Assembly: GCF_964204645.1 (NCBI RefSeq)
Contig: NC_134029.1
Location: forward strand, 370,001 to 434,000
Source of the DNA: Tubulanus polymorphus
Lineage: Eukaryota > Nemertea > Palaeonemertea > Tubulaniformes > Tubulanidae
Reading direction: 5' to 3'
Length of the DNA: 64,000 nucleotides
Numbering within the stretch: the first letter of the stretch is position 1; every line of letters begins with the position of its first letter. Below the pieces are notes generated by a model. That model did not search any database. It saw only the letters and a program-made list of their open reading frames with translations, and was not told the DNA's origin. Shown piece by piece: positions 47,501 to 56,500 of this stretch. Position numbers and translations under genes: made by a program.

Positions 47501-50500
47501 TGTAGTTCTCGAGCTAAACTATGAAGATCCTCATTATCTGTATCCTCTGAGAATGACATATTTCTCCTCCATTCTAATCCATCACGAAACAACGCTTTAT
47601 AATTAAACACATTTCTCTAAATCTCAAATCTACGTTACACAGATAATCAATATCAGTTGAATCTGATAAAACGTTAGTATTTCAGCCCTCAGACGTCGAC
47701 GACAACACCTCGTCACGTCCCGAGTGTTTATCTTTTATAATATAGAAATCCGATTCAGATCAGATGTGATCTACATTCATCATCAGTTTCTCTACATTTT
47801 ATCCTGCACTTAATCATACCTCAACAGATTCATTATCAAATTAACTTCTCTAAACACAATCAGTAATCAGTGATTAACAGCAGCAGCAGCAGCAGTAGCA
47901 GCAGCAGTAGCAGCTAATTGTCTACGTGAAATTAAACCCTGAAATATTCACATCATCCTGTTTTCAAATTGATCTTCGCGCACACTCCACTCTCTGAATT
48001 GTCGTATGGTTGTAATTGCCACCTCTAACAACACAGAACAACATCAAATAGTTCTGTTCCATTTCACATTAATTACTGCATTTGGTTCCTGATTGTTAGA
48101 TGTATTTCCTGTAATTCTGTTCCTAGCAGCCGCAGCAGCAGCAGCAGCACCATCAGCGGTAACTGTGGTAGCTGTAAGACTGACTGAACTCTGCTACAGT
48201 GAGAGCGATGTTGCTGCTGCTGCTGCTGCTGCTGCTGTCGCTGTCGTATTGACACCTATAATGTATTGATACTAAACACTTGTGTGTGAAACTAGAAATA
48301 AATTCCACCAATTAATGAATTACTAGTTATTAGTATTAACGATCCTCACTCGCCACAGTAGACTAATGTTTGATCAATGATTGATTGATTGATTGATTGA
48401 TGTATGAGTTATCATTAATCACTACTTGACATCAATCTCTTCAATCTCTCTTTCCCTCTCACTCTCTCTTTCCCTCTCTCTTTCCCTCTCCCTCTTCCTC
48501 TTCCACTCTCCTTCCCTGTCTCCCTCTCCCTCTCCCTTTCTCTCTCCCTCTCCCTCTCCCTCTCTCTCTCCTCTATCTACTCTCTCTCATCAATCGCTAA
48601 CCCCTCTTTCACTCCCTTATACAAATTTCGTGATTGCCAATATTAGATTAAGAGATGATGTCATTGAACTGAAGAGGACCAAATTCTATCCATCAATAAT
48701 TATAAATCTTAATGAACACTACACAACACTCACTCATTCACTTATTCCACTAAATAGCACTTACGGCGTACAGACAGACAGATAGTCGAGAGCTGTGCAG
48801 TTTTTAATGATTAACTCATCAAATTCTTTCGACGAATTCATAAATAACCAATAACTTCAGCAGCAGATGAAGAATGAATAAGCTCAGACAAGAGAGATCG
48901 GACCTAGGGTTAGTTGTAGGGTAGTGTTGAAATACGTATATCCCATATACTGTAAAAGACATGAAGTAGATATCAATATCACTCTCACTCAGTGAAATAT
49001 CATCACTGTTTGAGATATAACTCACAGCGAGAGAGATTACTCTCAATATCTCCACTATATCACAGTGAGTAATTGATATCGTATTCACATCACAATTCTA
49101 TCACGTTAGAAACGTGTTCAGAATCAGCATCTTATAAACATTATACACTATATACCTTCTTCAATAATCCATAATTTATCACCTCACCCAACCCCCACCC
49201 ACCCCCACTAATAATCCATACTGTATCACCCCACCCACCCCCACTAATAATCCATACTGTATCACTCTACCCATCCCCCACCCACCCCCACTAATAATCC
49301 ATACTGTATCACCCTACCCATCCCCCACCCACCCCCACTAATAATCCATACTGTATCACCCTACCCATCCCCCCCACCCCCACTAATAATCCATACTGTA
49401 TCACCTCACCCAACCCCCACCCACCCCCACTAATAATCCATACAGTATTAACCCCTGTCAGACTGACACACAGCTCATTATCAAATCTCTTATTGTTTCT
49501 TGGCGTCAGAAATGTACAGGGAGAGGGAGAGAGGGGGAGAGTGACGGGACCCACTGACCGACTGGCTGATATCTGATTTGTCTTCAATCAGAGTTTATAA
49601 GACAAAACCTCTCAGTAGAATCAACAGACATCTCACACAAGACAAACACATTAGTGAATTGAGTATGAATTCATTCTCCCCTCATTAGACACGACCCGTG
49701 AGGGCAACCACCACATCATGGTTTATTCAGATTTCTGCCCAAAGCAGTTGATCAGAATTCAGGAGTCACAGAGCTACTGAGTGTGATTCCAGTAGAAATA
49801 ATAACCGCAAGACAATAAGTCATAGACATACTACGATGAATCCTAGTTAGAATCATCAGCTATACCACGAGGAATCCTAGTTAGAATCATCAGCTATACC
49901 ACGAGGAATCCTAGTTAGAATCATCAGCTATACCACGAGGAATCCTAGTTAGAATCATCAGCTATACCAAGAGGAATCCTAGTTAGAATCATCAGCTATA
50001 CCACGAGGAATCCTAGTTAGAATCATCAGCTATACCACGAGGAATCCTAGCTAGAATCATCAGCTATACCACGAGGAATCCTAGTTAGAATCATCAGCTA
50101 TACCACGAGGAATCCTAGTTAGAATCATCAGCTATACCACGAGGAATCCTAGTTAGAATCATCAGCTATACCACGAGGAATCCTAGTTAGACTCATCAGC
50201 TATACTACGATGAATCCTAGTTAGAATCATCAGCTATACCACGAGGAATCCTAGTTAGAATCATCAGCTATACCACGAGGAATCCTAGTTAGAATCATCA
50301 GCTATACCACTAGGAATGCTAGTTAGAATCATCAGCTATACCACGAGGAATCCTAGCTAGAATCATCAGCTATACCACAAGGAATCCTAGTTAGAATCAT
50401 CAGCTATACCACGAGGAATCCTAGTTAGAATCATCAGCTATACCACGAGGAATCCTAGTTAGAATCATCAGCTATACCACGAGGAATCCTAGTTAGAATC

Positions 50501-53500
50501 ATCAGCTATACCACGAGGAATCCTAGTTAGAATCATCAGCTATACCAGGAGGAATCCTAGTTAGAATCATCAGCTATACCATGAGGAATCCTAGTTAGAA
50601 TCATCAGCTATACCACAAAGAATCCTAGCTAGAATCATCAGAGATACCCACGAGGAGCCCCAGCTAAATACATTTCGGAAGGAACCTTCACCCCTAAAAA
50701 CAATATCTCTCCTCCTGAACACAACAAGAAAATCAAAAAGTCAGACAGAATTTCAAACAAATAAATCTCTGAAATAGAAATATTGAATAAATATTGATAC
50801 AAAACGTGCTTGAGATAAAACTATAAACTGTGCTTAGGTAAATAGAGAATAGATAGCAGCTACAGCAGCTACAGCAGCAGCAGCTACGGCAGCGGCACCA
50901 GCAGCAGTAGCAGCAGCAGCTACCTACTGCAGCAGACCCAGTTTCAAACTCAACCCAGATAGCTGTGAAATGAGAGTTTTAAATATTACTTTGATAACTG
51001 GGAGTTGGAAAAGCTTGAATGATTTAGGTTTCTTTGATTGTGAACTATTCCTCCATTTCCAGTTTCTAGGTAGAGTAAAACATGTCTGTAATAGCCCAAT
51101 AAATATCAACAATAAGATTACAAAATAGCGAGACAGATAAAAACATAGAACTACAGTCACATGCCACAGTATCCTATCACTGGATATTCCGTTTTAATTG
51201 AACAAGGGTTCGTGAAATGTTGAAGCTTAAAACGATGAAAATGTTTGAATTGATGTCTACATTGAAACCAAAATTTGAGTTAAAACTTTTCCACGCAACT
51301 GGACTCAGTTTCACAACAAAGATTAGTCTAAAATTAACAAAGTTAGAGCTTTCAAATAAATGTTATTTATTCTAAATCAGTTTTACTTTATAGTTTGCAT
51401 TTGTAGGATTAAATGGATTAAAGACTTAATCCTCTTTGGTAAAACTGGGTCAAACGGAATGAAGCTGATCTGCGCGTGAAGGATACACTGGCAATGGAGT
51501 CTGATTCTACCACCATACTAGTTTCTAGTTAAGATACGTAGAATTAAATTTAAAAATATTTTTTACTTCACTTTCTTTCTTATGACCGACTCGCGGTAAA
51601 GTAAAGAATTTCTTGTGAGTTGGAGATTTCTGTAAATAATCAATGATCAATTCATTAATTGTTTGTAATAAAAATTTGATTAAATAATAAATTATACCAA
51701 TGATTCAAAAACATTTTCCAGATATTTTTTTCATAATGCAAAATTGAATGTAATATACATGAGTGAAATGTATGTGAATTGGTCCATTCTGATGTGAATG
51801 TTAGCATAAGGCCGACCAATAGTGACAAAACGTTCAATCTAAATTCCCTTCTAAAGGTTGTAATGTGAAAACTAATGATTACTGATGATATGCAAATTTA
51901 TTCAGTTATAAATAAGCAAATCTAATTACTAGAATTTGGGTCTGATTAGAAACACTTTGAATCAGAGACTGATTGTCATTGAATAGAGACAGTTACCACA
52001 CCTGACTGGTCACCACACAGTTCACTGGTCACCACTGACCATTGCACAAACCTTCAAACCCTATCAGTCACTAGAGCTCAGTGGTCTAGAGGTTAGGACA
52101 GTGGACTGACAAGTGAGAGACCCCGGTTCAAATCCCAGTGGGGTCAGGATCTAGGGTTAGGGTTACAGACTTAGGGTTAGGGTTATTGACCTAGGGTTAG
52201 GGTTAGTGGTCACCAAGGGTTGGTTGGGGGGCCTTTTACTACGATTATTTTTGAATTTTTTTTTAAGTTGAAAGTTGACCTAAAAGTTATATTTGGGGGA
52301 CATTTTTTTGCTGCCCTGATTTACATCAATGGGGAAGTCAATATTTCAATTCATTCGAACACAAACAATTCACTGGTAACTCTCTATCCTGAAGGATTTA
52401 AATCACCTGTAGTGAATGAGGATGGTTTTAGTGTTCAGCTTCTCCAGCAGATGGCAACATGATAGTGAAACTGAGAGATTAGTGTCAGTTTTATCTGACA
52501 GAGAGCAGCACTGTTTGTGTAACACCTGCCGCAGGTGCCTGGATTCTGTACCTGTCACATACCAGGGCACTAAAAACTTTTACCACAATGATGATATATC
52601 AAATTCATTTGTGAGATTATGATATTTCCAAATGTTTCAGTATAGGAATGGGAATTCTTTTCTCAAAAATCTCTGATTTTCAAATAATCTGTGAATGATT
52701 TAGAGATCTGAGACATATGATTTGACGAAGTCACGAAGTAACAGATTGTGAGAATGTCAGAATTTATTTTCCAGAATTCAGTCTCAAAACATTATTTAAT
52801 AATGATTATGAACTGAAACCATGAGAAATTAATTATAATTTCTAAAATCTAATTCTGACAATGAGGGTTACATTGAGATAAGGGCGGTTTATACCCGCAT
52901 GGTGGGCAGGGGGTAACAGGGTGTTTAATACCCGGGGATGAGGGATGACCAGGGGGGACGGGGTGTTTGATACCCGGGGATGAGGGGTGACAGGTGTTTG
53001 ATACCCGGGGATGAGGGGTGACAGGTGTTTGATACCTGGGGAGAGGGGTGACAGGGTGTTTAACCCCCCGGGGTAGAGGAGTGAGTACTTACGGTAGTTG
53101 TGTGCTCATCAGTTGCTATTCCACTATCGACATCATTTCCTGTATCTTCCTTCTCGTTTTTGTCCTCTTTTTCCTCTAATGATTGTTGCGGTAACATCCC
53201 CGGATCGCTGAAACTGCGTTCGTTTTGAAACGCTCTATTTCTATCGGACTCTGATCCGGCACCAGTCCCAGACGCACCCTTCTGATCGGTCGAATCAAAC
53301 AGTTTATCGAACTGTTTTTCCTCATCTGTAACGTTGCCGTTTTTTAACTCATCCACCGCGCTTTCGCTTTGTTGTTTTTTCAGGTTTTTTTCGGCCGAAC
53401 GTTCGCGACTTTTCGACCGGATTTTCTTCAATTTACGGAAGCTGTTTAGGACTTTTTTACGGCGTTTAGTGCTGGTTTCCGGGTCGGCTTTCCCGGCGGT

Positions 53501-56500
53501 TGTAAGATCGGACGAACTCGCTGATTTACGATCGATACTGTCATCTTTCTTTACAGCTGAAAAAATTACAACTCAAAATAATTAATTTTTCACAACGTCA
53601 GAATTTGTTTTTCAAATCTAAAAACGTCAAAATCATGTTCCATAAACATTTCAATTCTTGGGTCAGACTTTTTTTACAACTGAAAATGAAATAATCATTA
53701 ATTTTCACAAGCTAGAAAATTCTAAAATACATTCATTAGTTGAAATTTCAAAATCACAAACTCCTAAAATAGTTATTTCTAGTATTTTTGAAGTGAATGA
53801 TGAATCAAAATTGTGTGATTTGTTTTCGTCGCTCGAAGGTGAATCAAAATATAAAACATACTGCCCGATTCTTCAGGAACTTTCTCCAAGTTGTTTCCGG
53901 CAGAATCTGCTCCTAAATTCTCCTCCTCAGTCATTATCAATTAATAATCTTATCCTTAATCGATGTAGATATCCGTAGAATATAGGAATGAGAAGGATAG
54001 ATTGAGAGAGGTGTAACACGTCTGTAGTCAGTCAGTCAGTCAGTCAGGTCGTGGTCCGGACCTGACAGGGATTGGTAGTTACTGGATATTAATGTTAATT
54101 CCATGCATCATATGGAACATATATCCTTTATTTTACGATCCAGGTTTCAACAACTGTTTCCACTCTCTCTAAAATCTATACTTTTTTATTCCTGTTTTAT
54201 TAAAGCTCTCATTGTTTTGAATATTTCAAAATTCTCCGGATTCGTTTGGGGAATGTTTTTAGTTTAGAAAATGCGACTTCAGAACAAACTTCTATTCGTT
54301 TGGGGAATGTTTTTAGTTTAGAAAATGCGACTTCAGAACAAACTTCTATTCGTTTGGGGAATGTTTTTAGTTTAGTAAATGCGACTTGAGAACAAACTTC
54401 TATTCGTTTGGGGAATGTTTTTAGTTTAGAAAATGCGACTTCAGAACAAACTTCCATTCGTTTGGGGAATGTTTTTAGTTTAGAAAATGCGACCTCAGAA
54501 CAAACTTCTATTCGTTTGGGGAATGTTTTTAGTTTAGAAAATGCGACTTCAGAACAAACTTCTATTCGTTTGGGGAATGTTTTTAGTTTAGAAAATGCGA
54601 CTTCAGAACAAACTTCTATTCGTTTGGGGAATGTTTTTAGTTTAGGAATTGCGAGATGTCATATTAAACTTCTATCAGTGACTTAAACAGCAAAACATGA
54701 TTTATGTCAAATATCGAACTATCTATGAAATGTTATCACAAAAAATCATCATATTTAAAATAGGAATTTCCTCTAAGTTCATGAAGTGTACACAAAAATT
54801 ATTGCGCTGATTTTCGTGTACTTAAAATTTGTGTTCTGAACAAATTTAACCACGGAATTTCATGAGGGAAAAGTTTTTATAAATCTGTTCAAACAAAAAA
54901 TCTATAGTATAAGAATAATCAAGTATATTTAGTCATGTATGATCATGTGTGAGCCCCCCCCCCCTAATATTGAAAACAGTCTGATATCCATTCAATAAAT
55001 ATCTGATTAGACTTAGAATAGATAAATCAGATTAACATAAGATTTAACTGAATATATACAAACAGACCGCATTCAACAGGATACTGGTCAGTATTTGAAT
55101 GGTCAGTATTAGAGTGGTCAGTTCTATCTAATGAGTAATGAATATACACGGGAACGCGAATGTTACCAGGCACTTCTTATATTCAATAATAGTTTTTTAC
55201 GATGACGATGTCACAATACATCAAAATAAATTAATAATGCCCCGTGCACGTATTGTAATATGATGTAATTTACCCTTAGTCATCGTGACATAAAAAGCTG
55301 TTCGTCTCTAAATCCCTGCGAAACACAACAATCTAGTTTAAATCCGCGAATGACGTTGATTCGGCGTTATTTTGAATTCGTAGCCCGCACCGTCGACAGA
55401 ACTGTTCACTAATTACACGATATACTGAAAATCAGTGAAGCCAATAGAAACTGTAGCACATGGTTTTAACGTTTGAATATTTAAATGAAAACAGCTGCTT
55501 TTATACATTATAAACCCAAACCCCGAACCCTGATTCTAAACTTTATACATTAATATTCGTAGATACGTCATCGACGCAGCGCGAGTAAAAAACAAACATT
55601 CAATCGATGTTATATTATTCATCGAATGTCATATTGTAATAATTACAATCAGAAAACAATGAACAAATTCTCAGTGACAAAAATGCGCGATTAGTTTTAC
55701 AATTTCAGTATTTTTCAATTTATTAAATTTCTGATAGACAAAGAATACGAGAATCTAGTTCTACAGTGAGATTCAAGTGATTCCCGGCGCAACTGAATCA
55801 GATTCAAGTGATTCCCGATGCAACTGAATCAGATTCAAGTGATTCCCGGTGCAACTGAATCAGATTTGAGTGATTCCCGGTGCAACTGAATCGGATTCAA
55901 GTGATTCCCGATGCAACTGAATCAGATTTGAGTGATTTGCCGGTGTAACTGAATCAGATTCAAGTGATTCCCGGTGCAACTGAATCAGATTCAAGTGATT
56001 CCCGGTGCAACTGAATCCAGTTTCATGAAAAAATGTAATTTTTTAATCGATTCAAGATGAAACTAAATCATATCAACTTGTGTCAGATTTGTCAAAGTTG
56101 AAATGAATTGAATTTCTGTGTCGTCAGTCCGATCTCTAATACACTCTGTTCTGACAGAGATTGTATAGAATATATACATGTGTGAATTCTCTCGAGAAAT
56201 CTAGTTTTTCTGCATCCAATATTCCGAGCAGTAATTGATGGCAAAATACAATTTCTAGATTGAGTATTTTAGTTATAAATTGCCGGGAACTGAGCACTGA
56301 TATCGTGTGTTCGAATCTCTCCGGGGAGAGTTCAAATGTGCTTCCGTCAAATGGATAATACTTTTTATATAACACAGAACTACAGTTCACAAGATTCGTT
56401 GTTTTAACTACAAACAACAAACAGTAGTTCATAATTCCTCAACTGTAACAAGAAAATGCAAATATCTAGTGAGCAAAATATAGGGATTTTTGAATGACTT

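Noticed and set aside
47560-47610. Longer N-terminus for the 47500-47559 exon beginning at position 47610
   Set aside because: The codon there is GTG, not ATG; the first in-frame ATG is at 47559 and has a better start context.
48073-48255. Poly-glutamine protein on the minus strand
   Set aside because: Derived from a short CAG/CTG tract with no flanking domain.
52072-52146. Functional tRNA gene
   Set aside because: Internal promoter boxes are good, but the acceptor and T stems do not pair.
53658-53978. 106-codon plus-strand open frame
   Set aside because: AT-rich composition, no recognised features, antisense within an MCTP intron and no splice or promoter context.
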